64,000 bases of DNA from Takifugu bimaculatus (taxonomy: Eukaryota > Chordata > Actinopteri > Tetraodontiformes > Tetraodontidae): contig CP034991.1 in assembly GCA_004026145.2 (NCBI GenBank), positions 4,526,294 through 4,590,293 on the forward strand. The letters run 5' to 3'. The number at the start of each line of letters is the position of its first letter. The stretch's first letter is position 1. The notes under the pieces were generated by a model, which saw only the letters and a list, made by a program, of their open reading frames with translations, was not told the origin of the DNA and searched no databases. Shown here in pieces: positions 53,201 through 64,000 of the stretch. A program made the translations under genes and the position numbers.

Positions 53201-56200
53201 TGTGACTCTTGGATTGACCCGGGGCGGTTTCCCGACATCTTGTCTCTGCTAGTCTGGCCAGTTCCGCCAGTATGCTAACTGCTTCCTCGGGCGGCAGCCC
53301 CAAATGTATCATCATTCCCTCTGTCGAGTTTCTTTCATCCTCCATGCAGGTCGAATAAAAAGTTGATTTGTGCGAAGCAAGCCGCCCCGTGTTTACGAGA
53401 CATTGTCTACACAGACAGTCGTTGGTTTTAATGGAAGTTAGGCTCTCTGTGTGACTGTTTCTGGGGCCGAGCGTGTATTCACAGGCTTCAGGAATGCCTA
53501 CTCTGAGCAATATTCCATCAGGATGTAAGTGATGCCCCTCCTGCCCAGTGCTCCTTCTTCCTGTCTCCTTGTTTATCTGATGGCGATCCCGAAGGCGTGA
53601 CAGTAAAAGTAAAATGCATCTGATGTGTGCCCTATAATCAGCTTCAGTGGTTCAATTTCCTCTCAGAAGCAGTTCGTGTTCATACCCACCAATCTGGAAA
53701 CACCCTGCTATAAATTCCTGTTTCGTGAATTGTCGTAATGTTCAGTTTTTATTGTCGAGGTTTGGTCGCGATTATTATTGCTTTCATGAGCTGGAGCAGT
53801 TTCGTGGACCTGGCACAACAATATCTGACGTGTTCACTTCTGCAAACTGTAGTTACTCATTGTTTATTCCTGAGGAGGCCTGACACACATTCAAATTGAT
53901 CTTTGACTGCCTGCAGTGCATTTATGATACAGTAAACGGGCTATAAACCTGAAACAGAACCAGAACTGTTGTACTCCTATTGCATAATTGCAAGAAAAGA
54001 ACATCTGTGTTGCCTGACACATTAAAAGAGGAAAGATCCACACAGCATTTGAAGGAAAGGAGAAATGGAGAATCAATTCTTGATTTGTCTCCTCCCATTT
54101 CCTTTCCTTGTCCCCAGGGTTTGTCCAGCCCTCAGTCCTGGACAGTCTCCTCTACGAGTCGCCCTTTAGTTGTTGGCAGGAAGGAAAGGCCCAAAGAAGT
54201 CACTGAGTCACGCTTAGCAGATACTAAGTGTTCGGAGCTGTGATTTTCAGGTCAAACGCTGGAAATGTTTCTCTGTCTTCATGCAAAAACATTTCCGCAT
54301 TCCTGAAGACAGCAGATAGCCATCACCAGGACACGCTGCTTCATTTTTTCCCCCCTCTTCCTTCTTAAACATCTGCTGCTGTTTTTCAAAGCACCTCTCA
54401 TTTGACCAGCACGCATCCGTAATTCATTTCTCGGCTTCTTTCTCAGCGTAGCGCCGCTTCCGCATGCTTCTGGCGTGACCTTGTCGTTCTCTGCCCCCAC
54501 GCTGCCTCGCTCTCCCGCGCCTGTGCCGTGTGTGTTCTGCGCGCTCGCGTTGTTGACATGCAGAAGACACGGGAAGTGCACGTGTCTCATCGAACATTCC
54601 GCAGAGTAAATGTTTGGGACGCCGCGGCTGCTGCTGATTAGCTTCTTTAATAAAGACTTTCATGGCTCTGGGGGTTTCATCTGATATGTGTTAGTCTTTC
54701 ACCTCTGGAGAGAAGCGAACCGCCTCAGCTGAACCGCTCTGAGGGGGGTTTTGTGTGACAGAACAGCTCAACTGCAGCAAGACTGGAAAAAAAAGAGACG
54801 ACAAAGTGTACTGTTAAAAAAGGGAAGGGAAAGGTTACATGTGTGTCTGTTGCCCTAGCAATCTTTCCATGAACTCACCGGCTGGGGTTTTTCCAAACAG
54901 AACTCGTTCAGCCAGTGACAGAAATGAAAGACGGAGTGACAGAGCGGAAAGAAAGCGAGGGGGGGGGGGAGTCGAAATATATGCAAAACAAAGAAGGTGC
55001 TTGGGAATTAAGAAGCACAAGTGTGGTCTGAAATTGAAAGGCTGAGAGACAATAAAATGCAGTTTCCGGTGAGAGAGAGAGCGAGCGAGCAGGTGAGATG
55101 CTGAGGCTTATCCCTGAATCCACCCTCTTTAATTAGCATGGACAAAATGAGGGTGCTGTTTCACTAGGAACAGCACGCTCGATCTTCTGAATACACCATA
55201 ATGATGGAGGGAGAGACTCCCAGCATGTCCCCTCAGCCCTGGACGCTTCATCAAAGGTCCTGTAAACAGCCAGAGGGAGGGTGAGTTTCCTTCACTCTGT
55301 TGTTCACCCACCATATCAATGAAATCTACCCCTCCCTCGTTTAATGGCCGCCTTCGCCCGCCCAATCCTCAGAGCAGGTATTCTTCCAGCCTTCCTGTGC
55401 TCTCCCATGTGCAGCACTACTTTCTCTCCATTGTGGTCGGCGAGCGGGCATACGCCTTTTTATCTGCGGGGGACGCCAAGAAAAACAGCAAACTTGTCTA
55501 ATCCAGGCCTGTGCAGCGCAGACACATCTGGCCCCACCCTTCTGTCTGACTCCGGTTGCCTAATAAGCACTCCTGACCGCAGCAGCGGCACCAGCTCCGA
55601 GTCCCAAATCAAAGCCCAGCTGGGAGCGCAGGCCTGCTGACATCACCACCACCCTTGGCCTGTTTACCGAGGTCTTTCTATTCCTGGACTATGATGTCAC
55701 GAGCAGAAATGTTGCCATGTAAAAGGAGAAGTATATGTATTCATTAGTATGTCGGCATGTTTCTGTCAAACTTTGTGGTAAATAGTCTTCTTCTTTACCA
55801 CAAGAAGAATATAAGGAGGCAGCCATAGCTTAATTCCTCACCCCGTCAGCCAGTATTATTGTTTGCCTACAGCTCAGGACCTGCAGGACCTCCAGAATCC
55901 TGACTCGGCTCCAGCCTGTATGAACAGGACAAGACCCCGCTCGGGATGTGTCATGCTGGCGTCAGGGTGTTGCTCACTTCTGTTTTTCCTCAGGTGCGGG
56001 AGATTCTGGGCCAGTGCTCCTGCCCCGCTCAGTTCCCCATGATCAAGGTGTCGGAGGGGAAGTACAAGGTGGGAGACTCCAGCGCGTTGATCTTCATCAG
56101 GGTAGGTGCTCCCTGATGTGCAACCGCGTTTTGAAAATGGGTTTTATATCTCAAAACGTCATTTCTGTCAGTATAATGTGGGATTTGGGAGTGAGGCCAC

Positions 56201-59200
56201 ATCGACACAAGACAGAGGAGTAGTTTGGATGCCAATAACACATAAATATACCAAACCTTTTCAGATTTACTGTATATCAGGTAACTTGGCACAAAGCACA
56301 GAGGCCTGTGATGCATATGATAATTGTAAGGAACCCTGCAGTGTTGGTGTCCGGCACCACGTGTTGTAACAGCAGATACTCAGCTGCCGAAGCTCCACAA
56401 AAACTGCACAGTGTTCAAATTTCTCCGTCCGATGGAAGTGTTTCTAAACTGGAACCATCTCACTCAGTCCTGAGACTGTACTCCCCCCCCCCACCCCCGA
56501 GACACAATTAGAGCTTTAGGTCATTTCCTGGCTCGCACCTTATCTGGGCTGCGCCCGGTTTCTGCAGGATTGTTTGCCCCAGATTAGGTTTCAGAGCTGC
56601 CACTGGACCCACATCAGGGTTCACAGGACTGGGAAGGACGAGGGGCTGTTAAGAGGGATCGATTTGGTTTCACTTACCTAAAATGTATCCTCCCAACCAG
56701 ACTGATGGGCTCTTTTGGGGGCGTTCCAGGTTGTCTGCATTTACATTATAGGCCTCTCTTACCGGCAGTAATGCCAGTGTTTCCGCTTGTCCAGACAAAA
56801 ACATATGATGAAAGATTTTCCTCCCACCTTCACACCGAAAGTGTGTCTACTAGAATTAAGAAATATTTGTGAAAATAACCGAAAGTCTTCCAATGGAAGC
56901 CGGAATCAAAAACATTAACGTTATGGGGGAAAAAATAATACTTTCCCCATAGCAGAAAAGCTAAATATAGGCCAACTAAGTGATATTTTATCCTGTATTT
57001 TAGTGAAATTTGCCCATTTGTGATGCATGTGAGCCGAAGCCTTTGTGTCAGTTCAGCTCTGTTCACACGGTCTCCGCCCTCCTCTGATTCCTCATCGGGG
57101 GTGACAGTAATTATGCGTGTGTCCCAGCAGCTACAAGTGTGTCCACACACTTCCAGTATTCTTCTGAGGGGAGGAATCAGACAGCCGCCCTCAAAGCCAA
57201 CAAACCCCTATTCAGCTGCCAAATCTCCGACAATGAGCTCAGCCGAATGCTGGGATGGCGCGGCGGCGGCAAGTGAACAGGCGGGGGAGTTAATAAAGCC
57301 TGGGTGTCCCCCCAGGGAGGTTGTTGCAGCGAGAGGATGCCGTCAGTGCTGGGACATCGCAGCTAAACCCTGGGATCCCTCGATTATTACAATCGAGGTT
57401 TGATAACAAATAGGTTCAACACTCCCCCACAATCTTGAGAAGTCTTTCTCTTCACTGTTGCCATAGAAACAGGCCCTGGGTCTCTCTGAGCTGTACGTAA
57501 CTGCGATGCCCCTTTGGTGGTGGGTAAATTGGGCAGTTAAGCAGCGCATCCTAAGTGGAACATGATCCCATGACGTTCAGTAACAGGACTGTTGCAGATT
57601 TATGTGTAAATATGAGCATAATAGAGTCGTTTAATGTGGAAATGAGCCAGCTGTGCCGCATGCAAATAAAGCAGGATTTAATTTTCAGACGTGCACGATT
57701 AAAGTTATGCGGCTCTTGCAAACATCAACCCAAAAGTAGGTTATGGTGCACAGTTAAATACATCATTATGTTTGTTTATTTCTGCTGATGCACTGATCAT
57801 AGTGAGGTAATTTAAAAAATAACATTAATGAGACATTATTTTATAAATATATGCAATTAGCATTTTAATATCCCCCCTGACAAATTTTGTTAGGCAATTA
57901 TCTCACCCCGGTTTGGAAATTAGTTGTATTTTTTCCCCCCAGTAGCTGCCATGACTGCCTCTCCTCCTCCACACAGATAAACTCAGAATGAGATAAATTA
58001 CTGCCACATCAGCATCTTCATCGACGCTACGGAGCTCTGCGTTAAAGCGAAAGTGATAGCAGAGTCAGAGCCGACAGTCAAACAGTCACTGACATAACGC
58101 CACAGCGGAGGAGAGTAAAGAGTTTACAGCCTGATCTCAGGTCTGATATGAGATAAGCAGCTCAGCTGTTTTGACGGATTTTGATCTCATAGGGGAGACG
58201 GCAGATGAAGCGACTTGCAGCGGATTGGCAGGGATTGTGTTACAGAGTGGGGGGGGGGGGGTCAGGTGTCAGGGCACATGTTAATGTCTGTGGCCTCTGT
58301 CTGACCGGGGTCAGGGGACCCAGAGGTGAGACTCGGCAGCTCCTGCTTTAGCTCTGAAGCATGCGTCAGGGAGAGCCTGGTGTCGGAACCCTCCGCCCTG
58401 GATGCTCCCACATTGTGACGCTGCACTGATGGCTGCCTCTGCCCGGAGGAAGAGAGGCTTTTTGGTCCGATCTCACAGATGTGTGCCTCAAAGAACAGAG
58501 AGCAGGAACTGACACAGCCGCTGCTCCTCTAACTCTCCAAGCCCCCTCCCCTCTCTTTGGAGATTTCAGTTACCCAGCACAGCGGGGGTGCACTGTTGCC
58601 ATGCTAATACACCCTGATGAAAGCACAGGGATGCCGGCTCAAATGCATTAAAGCAAAGTGCCTAAAAAGTGTCTTTTACTGTGCTTGTGATACTCTAATT
58701 GTTAGTTGGCATGGCAATGAACACTCCCCATAATGGCAGCAGCTGGGGGTGATGTGAGAGAAAAGATGCAGGGGGAGGGAGAAACGGGGGCACTGGCAGG
58801 ACTGCGTCAGAATGTTACACAACACTAAAGGCCCCACTTTGTCATTTGCATATCTATTGCCAGGGCACCGTGTGTGGTAACACTGTGTGCCTGAAACTTT
58901 AACCAATTCATTTGTGCGTAAACTGTTCATGGTGCAACCAAGGCCATGTTTTTCTCTGTCCCTCCCTCAGGTCCTTCGAACCCATGTGATGGTGCGTGTC
59001 GGAGGGGGCTGGGACACACTGGAGCACTATTTGGACAAGCATGACCCGTGTCGCTGTGCTGCTTTCGGTGAGATCACTTCCCATCCCTCATCGTCTCCTT
59101 ACAAAATAGCTTCTTTGTAGCGTGACGCTGGCGAGTCGTCCAAAATACGTCTGCTGATCACTTCTAAAATACTAATTCCAGTTTACACCGGGAAAGATGA

Positions 59201-62200
59201 TTTAGTCCCCGTTCTATTTTAAATGTTGATGCTGAATGGTTTGGCTTCGTTACGGTGAGAAACTTGGTCTGTTTTATATCAGAAAAGCGGTCTAAAAATA
59301 TTTCCAGCCGGGAAGATGGTGAGTCACGTTCTGTGGGATTAGAACCCATCTTGAAAGAGCTTTTTCAGCATACAAACTGGTCATGGTGACAGTGCTTGAA
59401 CTTACAACTTAGTTCAAATGCATGCTGGGTGGGACAATCCCTCTTATGTGTGGGCATAAACTGCTGCTGAAGCAGTAATGTCAGGGACAAACTCTCTGGT
59501 TTGGATGGCTGGGCCATGTTGATCTGGCTTATGGATTTAGATTTATGGCTATCTGCTGCTGTCCCAGGCAGGGATGCACAATTTTAGCATCGCATTAGCA
59601 GTGATGCTTAGACAGGTTAACAGTGTTTCTTTTTATTGATCTGTATCCCCAGCACACCGCTACCACCAGGCTAAAGCTAGTGGCCAGGGACAAGGAGGCC
59701 ACAGCAAGTCCTCGAGTGCGCACTCGTCTCGCTCCACCAGTCCGGGTCCACTCTGGAGAAACGATGGCGTCGCACCTTACAAGCCCCCCGACAGACGCTC
59801 CCTGGAGCCCTCCTCTGCTTCCTCTGCTCCTAGTTCCTCCACACGCCCTGGACGATCCCGAAACCCATCCAGCTCCTCTGAGCTTGACTCCGGGTCACAC
59901 CGTACCCTGCTTCCTCAGCCACCGCGTGACCGCTCGGAACCTCGCCACTTTAATCCGCTCAGGTAAGGCCGTGCATCTGTGGACGTACACTGGCACTGAC
60001 GTGCACTGGTAAGTGCAGCCAAAGAGAAAGCCGACACGCACGAATAACTTGAATTATATACAATATGTGTGCCAGGAAACCATGGATTAGCCTGGAGCAG
60101 ATTTATCTAATCTCAGGTGACTTTGCTCAGATAAACCCCACAGAGCCACTCTGTAGTACGCGCTTGTGCACACTGTGTTAGGCAGGAACTACCTTTACTC
60201 TTCCTCGCTGCTCTTCTCTTATTTACCTCTGTTAACTCGATAAGACCTCTGCCAGATGGCTGCGTTTCCACGTGAGCTCTTTCTCGAGCCTTTGTGTTCT
60301 TGCCACGGCAAACAGATGGTGTGAATTAGTATCCAGTATTTTGAATTTAGCGAGCTCTTGACGTGAAACGTCAGCCGACGTACTGAGGTTTCGACACTGA
60401 CACATTAAGCGCGTCGCCCTTCCCATTGGATATGTGCATGATTAATGTTCCTTCTGATGCTCTTTGTGAAGTTGGTCAGGAGTTTAGTTGGTCTTATGTC
60501 TCAGAGCAGCTAATGAGTTGTTGTGGTGGTTTACATTGGCGTGCCGCTAATATGTGGATCAGTGATGGCTCAGAGCTCCCAGCTCTTTCTCGTTAACCCT
60601 GCGGAGGTGGGGCCTCAGACCAGATAAAGACTAATCTGACAACTATCCCCAGACAACTGTCACACTTAGATGGGAATCTAGGTCAACAGGTGGGTTCTCT
60701 ACCGACAGAAAACATGCCTGAATATGATCAAAACCTATTTTCGGGCAGTGACTTCAGGAGTCAGCGCACTGTGATGATGCCCAATGAAATAATGTGGACA
60801 TGGGAGCGTCCATGTTATTGAACTTCAAAAGCTGGCCCTTTTATTGCATTTTAAAGGCGTACGATCAAGTCAACAGACTCTGCTGACAGAAGGATTGTCT
60901 GTTCTATTGACTTACACCCCTGACAAACCCTCAGATGATCAGCTCACTAAAGCAAACCATGGGAAAGATGCTCCTGGCTCAAATCCAGCTTTTGCATTGT
61001 CAAACTGTTAGAACTGGTTGTGCCAGAGCCTCCATCACAAGGATGGTACATATTGGGCTCGCAGTGCTTTCTGATAGCTTTGGGTACTCCAAATCTAAAC
61101 TATTGTGTCGGCACTTGTGAAATTTGATATTAGAATTGTAAAACCATCCACTGCAATGTATTTCCTTTTTAGTTTATTTCCTCCCGTAAGTGATTATTCG
61201 TGATATCCTGGTGCTCCTACCAGTGTGTGCGTGAGAGGGGTGTGGTGTTCTGGGTTTAGCAGTGTTTGACCACATCCTGTGTGTATATGTATTATATAAA
61301 GGATCCTGTTTCTTTATTTAAAGGAATAAGGAGACAATGCTGCCGCTGTCACGACGTCTGTCTGGAGATAGTGACTCCTCTACAGCCTCCTCTAAGGGAG
61401 GAGGCGGAGGAGGCGGAGGAGGCGGAGGAGGTGGAGGACGGCACTCCCTCGGTGGTGCTTCACGGCGCTCTGGTGATGAGGTAGTTCTACTTGTCAGTCG
61501 CAAGGAGGGAAGGCACATGATCGAGCGACCAGGAGGTGGGAATCAGGGCCCATCCCTGCGCCCAAACATTCCCCGCGCACGCAGTCAGTCTCGAGAACGC
61601 TCAGCGCTCGCTCCAGTGCTTAAACCAAACCCACCTCAGGGGTCCTCCGATGGCTCACGGACATCCCGCACAGAGAGGGGGCGCTCACTTGGAAACGACG
61701 GCCCGAGGAGATTTCACGCTCCACGTTCACACAGCCAGAGTAAACTGTCGACAAGAGCGAATGATGCCAGCCTGGGACCCGCCTCTTGCTTTAAAGACCC
61801 TCAGCCCCCTCCCTCTGACAGAAAAGAGGACCTTCGGGCCAAGCAGGCACCCCCAGCCTCACCCAGATTAGGTGGCGGGTTCAGCAAGAGGCAGTCGTCC
61901 TCGTGCACCAACTCGCCTATTAAAGGCACCAACAACAATAACAGCAGCCCCAGCAAGAAGACCATCACCACCCCCAGACCACCAGCGCCTCGGCCCCCAA
62001 CCACAGGAAAGAACAGATTACTGCCCCCTGTCACTTCAGGAGGCCGACGGTCACCACACTCATCTCCCCGCAACTCGTACCATCACCCTACACGCTCAGC
62101 TCGGACTTTACAGGGCCCTCGTTCCATCGGGCGTGGCCAGCCCCGGAACTGGGCTGGGCCGGAACACCAGGAGTCCGAGGAAGAGGATGTGACCCCTGGC

Positions 62201-63389
62201 TTCCAGATGCTGCCAACGATAGACCCCCAGAGGGAGCAGGACCTGTATCGCAGCTTTGAGGCTGAATTTCTGGCCAATTCCCAACAGGCTCGAGGAGTAC
62301 TGAGCAGAGTGCCAGCAGGAGCGATCCAACAGGGATCTTTGACCAGTTCAGGACCGGCACCTGCTAATTCTAACGTCACAGACTCTGCTTATTCGTCGTC
62401 GAACTCCTCCACCTCCTCCCTGAATGTGGGGGCAAAGATGGGGACGCTGCCAGACCTCAGGGAATCCAAGCGAACTAATCCCAATCACCTCCCGCTCGAT
62501 GACCCCTTACATGTTCTTTATGGCAACAGTTTAGGGGGAACACACCACTTCGTTCAAGGGGAGCAGTGGTCAGAGTGCAGAGGTGGCCTGAAGAAACTCC
62601 CGGCTATCTCCAGCTCCATGGAAGAGAGAGAACTCTCATCTTACCTGTCGGAGTCCGACTTAATGAACCAGACCCCCTCAAAACCTGCTGTAGACTGTAG
62701 GAACATGAACGGAGACCATGAAATTTTAACTGCTAAAGTGGGGAATTACAAATGATGAGGGTAAACTTGATTGGCGCACAGAGCATTCAGGAGATATTCC
62801 TCTGGAGAATCATCAGAAAATCTTAACCTATGACATAGACAATTGCGATGGCAGCGACGATCTTCCGCCGCCAGAGGCTTGCCCGTCACCCGTGCCCTTT
62901 CCCCGCTCAGAGGATTGCTCCTTCCAAGATTCCTCCAGTGAAAGCTCTTCCATGTGCTTCAGCCTCAGCGAGTCCTACTCGGAATCCCCCCAACCTTCTT
63001 CTCCGGTGGCCAATGGAGACGCTCACGGAGAAGCACCGTCCGCTAAGAAAGGGCAGAAAAAGGGGGACAAGTTAGACTCTCTTGCAAAGCCCAAGCCTAG
63101 AGCGAAAATCAGGCCTCGCATTGACAACTGGCCAGAAAACTGCCCCACGCGTATTCCCACGCCGGTCAGCTACCGAGATCTGCAGGTTCACGAAGCCCTG
63201 TCCCCATCCTGCACCCCGCCACTGTCGCCACAGTGCTCGCGCTCCTCCGCTCGCACGACCACGTGCAAGATCCTGCACCCGGTGTTTGCGGATATGATCC
63301 ATCCGCAGACACGTTCCCCAGCCTTAGGCAACAAAGACCGCTCATACCCTGGAAAGTCAGGGAGCCTTGGAACCGATGCCTGGCTGTAG
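49517..63389 (+). CDS. gas2l1: GAS2L1 (GAR22), growth arrest-specific 2-like 1
   Basis: GAS2L1 crosslinks F-actin and microtubules. Coding exons: 49517-50222, 55994-56101, 58971-59067, 59653-59962, 61324-63389 (TAG). The protein has an N-terminal calponin-homology domain (about 25-165), a GAR domain (about 231-303, ending VGGGWDTLEHYLDKHDPCRC), and a very long Ser/Arg/Pro-rich tail with a TRIPTP EB-binding-type motif near the end. The frame is broken twice, at G runs 50115-50117 and 62740-62743; removing one base at each gives 1,094 residues and in-phase joins everywhere. Human GAS2L1 is 681 residues by memory, so this tail is longer. GAS2L2 is the main alternative; synteny with EWSR1 favours GAS2L1. 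Confidence 0.93.
50223..55993 (+). other. gas2l1: GAS2L1 intron 1
   Basis: A 5.8-kb intron. I saw a short GTGT/GCGTGC run at about 51165-51210 and a G run at about 54959-54969, but no exon, RNA gene or mobile element I could support. Confidence 0.75.
55994..59067 (+). CDS. gas2l1: GAS2L1 exons encoding the GAR (GAS2-related) domain
   Basis: Exon 55994-56101 encodes VREILGQCSCPAQFPMIKVS and on to GDSSALIFIR. Exon 58971-59067 encodes VLRTHVMVRVGGGWDTLEHY and LDKHDPCRCAAF. The GAR domain binds microtubules and contains conserved cysteines (C-x-C near the start, C-R-C at the end), all present here. The exons join in phase 0 at I-R/V-L-R; the second ends one base into a codon. Confidence 0.94.
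56102..58970 (+). other. gas2l1: GAS2L1 intron 2
   Basis: A 2.9-kb intron splitting the GAR domain. It contains C and G homopolymers (about 56482 and 58249) and no supported gene. The next intron (59068-59652, 585 bp) is likewise empty. Confidence 0.75.
59653..59962 (+). CDS. gas2l1: GAS2L1 Ser-rich linker exon
   Basis: Read in the phase left by the GAR exon, it gives AHRYHQAKASGQGQGGHSKS and then Ser/Pro/Arg-rich sequence including SSAHSSRSTSPGPLWRNDG and ends RSEPRHFNPL with two bases of the next codon. The open frame that looks longest here is in another phase and is a shadow. The region is disordered and probably phosphorylated, as in human GAS2L1. Confidence 0.85.
59963..61323 (+). other. 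gas2l1: GAS2L1 intron 4
   Basis: A 1.4-kb intron, donor GTAAGG, acceptor atttaaag with a weak pyrimidine tract. The join gives R-N-K-E-T and then SRRLSGDSDSSTASS, matching human RRYSGDSDSSASS. No other content was seen. Confidence 0.75.
61324..63389 (+). CDS. gas2l1: GAS2L1 last coding exon: long disordered tail, with an apparent one-base insertion
   Basis: It begins at SRRLSGDSDSSTASSK, then 14 consecutive glycines, Arg/Ser-rich stretches, and RSQSRERSA-like motifs also seen in human GAS2L1. EQDLYRSFEAEFLANSQQAR corresponds to human EQQLFRRLEEEFLANARALE. In the raw frame a TGA closes at 62753-62755. Shifting by one base at GGGG 62740-62743 continues ITNDEGKLDWRTEHSGDIPL without a stop for over 200 residues to LGTDAWL and TAG at 63387-63389. 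Near the end TRIPTP parallels human SRIPTP, the EB1-binding SxIP motif. Confidence 0.88.
61397..61438 (+). repeat. gas2l1: in-frame GGA-GGA-GGC repeat coding for polyglycine
   Basis: A 9-bp unit repeated about 4.5 times encodes 14 glycines just after SSK in the GAS2L1 tail. The nearly perfect unit suggests recent slippage expansion. Confidence 0.9.
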
Positions 63390-63850
63390 CACAAATGAGG
63401 ATCTGTTGTCATGTTGTCATGGACGTTGACTACTAAAAACAATGAAGACTGGGTTTTGTACTCATTTCACTGCATGCTTGACACTCCTCCTTCCCTAAAT
63501 ATATCCAAGGGTTCTGCGTTGGGTTTAATTTGCACTCAAACCAAATTATTTATTACCAAAGGAATAGTCTTCAGTGTTTATTTTGCCATTCATTAGATTT
63601 ATCTTATTGCTCTTTTTTTTTTCTTAAACCAGGGCACTTGTGAAATTGTCTTCGTTAGAGTCAGAGCATGTGTGCAGCCACGCTGCTTCAGCGAGGGCTG
63701 TGGTGAGGTGCCAGGGATTCGAACCTGCATCTTTATCAACACTACAAGCATGACAGTGGACCGTTGGTCACATAGACCGGCTCCATCTAGTGGTTAACCA
63801 CACAATCTCTTGCCTTGATAGTCAATAAACTGTTCTTAATGGACTTTTTT
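63390..63850 (+). other. gas2l1: GAS2L1 3' untranslated region with polyadenylation signal
   Basis: After the stop there is about 430 bp of non-coding sequence to AATAAA at 63824-63829, followed by T-rich sequence (actttttttt). The rest of the window to 64000 is A/T-rich with nothing recognised. Confidence 0.65.
63702..63775 (-). ncRNA. tRNA-like remnant (pseudogene or SINE head) in antisense
   Basis: On the minus strand GGTTCGAATCC (63725-63715) is a perfect pol III B box or T-arm core. About 35-40 bases upstream TGACCAACGG loosely resembles an A box, and CACTG/TAGTG could pair as an anticodon stem around an oversized loop. The T stem is imperfect (an extra C) and no acceptor stem closes, so this is not a functional tRNA. 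It may be a decayed tRNA or the head of a tRNA-derived SINE in the GAS2L1 3' UTR. Confidence 0.3.
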
Positions 63851-64000
63851 TTTCTGGACATGGGTGATCCTCACATATAAATCTTAACAATCATATTTAA
63901 ATTATACCTATAGATAAAAGTCAACCTCATGCTTCTGATTTTATGTAAATCATCTGCTCCACCAAACAAAGTCTGATTATAATGGTTCATTCAGTCAAAA

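Noticed and set aside
59623..60012. Long open frame across the GAS2L1 linker exon in a different phase
   Set aside because: The phase inherited from the GAR exon gives a Ser-rich sequence that joins correctly to the last exon; the other frame is a shadow.

Overview
The window is nuclear DNA from a ray-finned fish, most likely a percomorph teleost. It carries vertebrate split genes with GT-AG introns, many of them 50-110 bp long, and abundant (CA)n/(GT)n microsatellites. The species cannot be fixed from the sequence alone.

Four genes lie in the order and orientation of human chromosome 22q12.2: EMID1 (+), RHBDD3 (-), EWSR1 (+), GAS2L1 (+). Exon models were built by hand from splice signals, reading phase and remembered human proteins. 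They close in phase for all four genes, with three exceptions that each need one surplus base removed.

Layout: 1-4082 is mostly non-coding and holds one possible terminal exon of an unrecognised upstream gene. 4083-35132 is EMID1, a secreted EMI-domain and collagen protein, from its second coding exon to its stop; its signal-peptide exon was not found, and one intron is 21 kb. 36393-38388 is RHBDD3 on the minus strand, tail to tail with EMID1. It has five coding exons, and one intron has a perfect U12-type 5' splice site. A roughly 1 kb head-to-head promoter region (38389-39406) separates it from EWSR1 (39407-47175, 15 coding exons, about 600 residues), an RNA-binding FET protein. GAS2L1 (49517-63389, five coding exons, about 1,094 residues), an actin-microtubule linker, fills the rest.

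The genes are conserved neighbours and not an operon or pathway. I found no foreign or mobile system, CRISPR array or viral gene. The most interesting points are the U12-type intron in RHBDD3, the serine and histidine at rhomboid catalytic positions in this RHBDD3, a 51-bp in-frame intron and a duplicated coiled-coil cassette exon in EMID1, and three single-base frame breaks (one in EWSR1, two in GAS2L1) that look like consensus errors.
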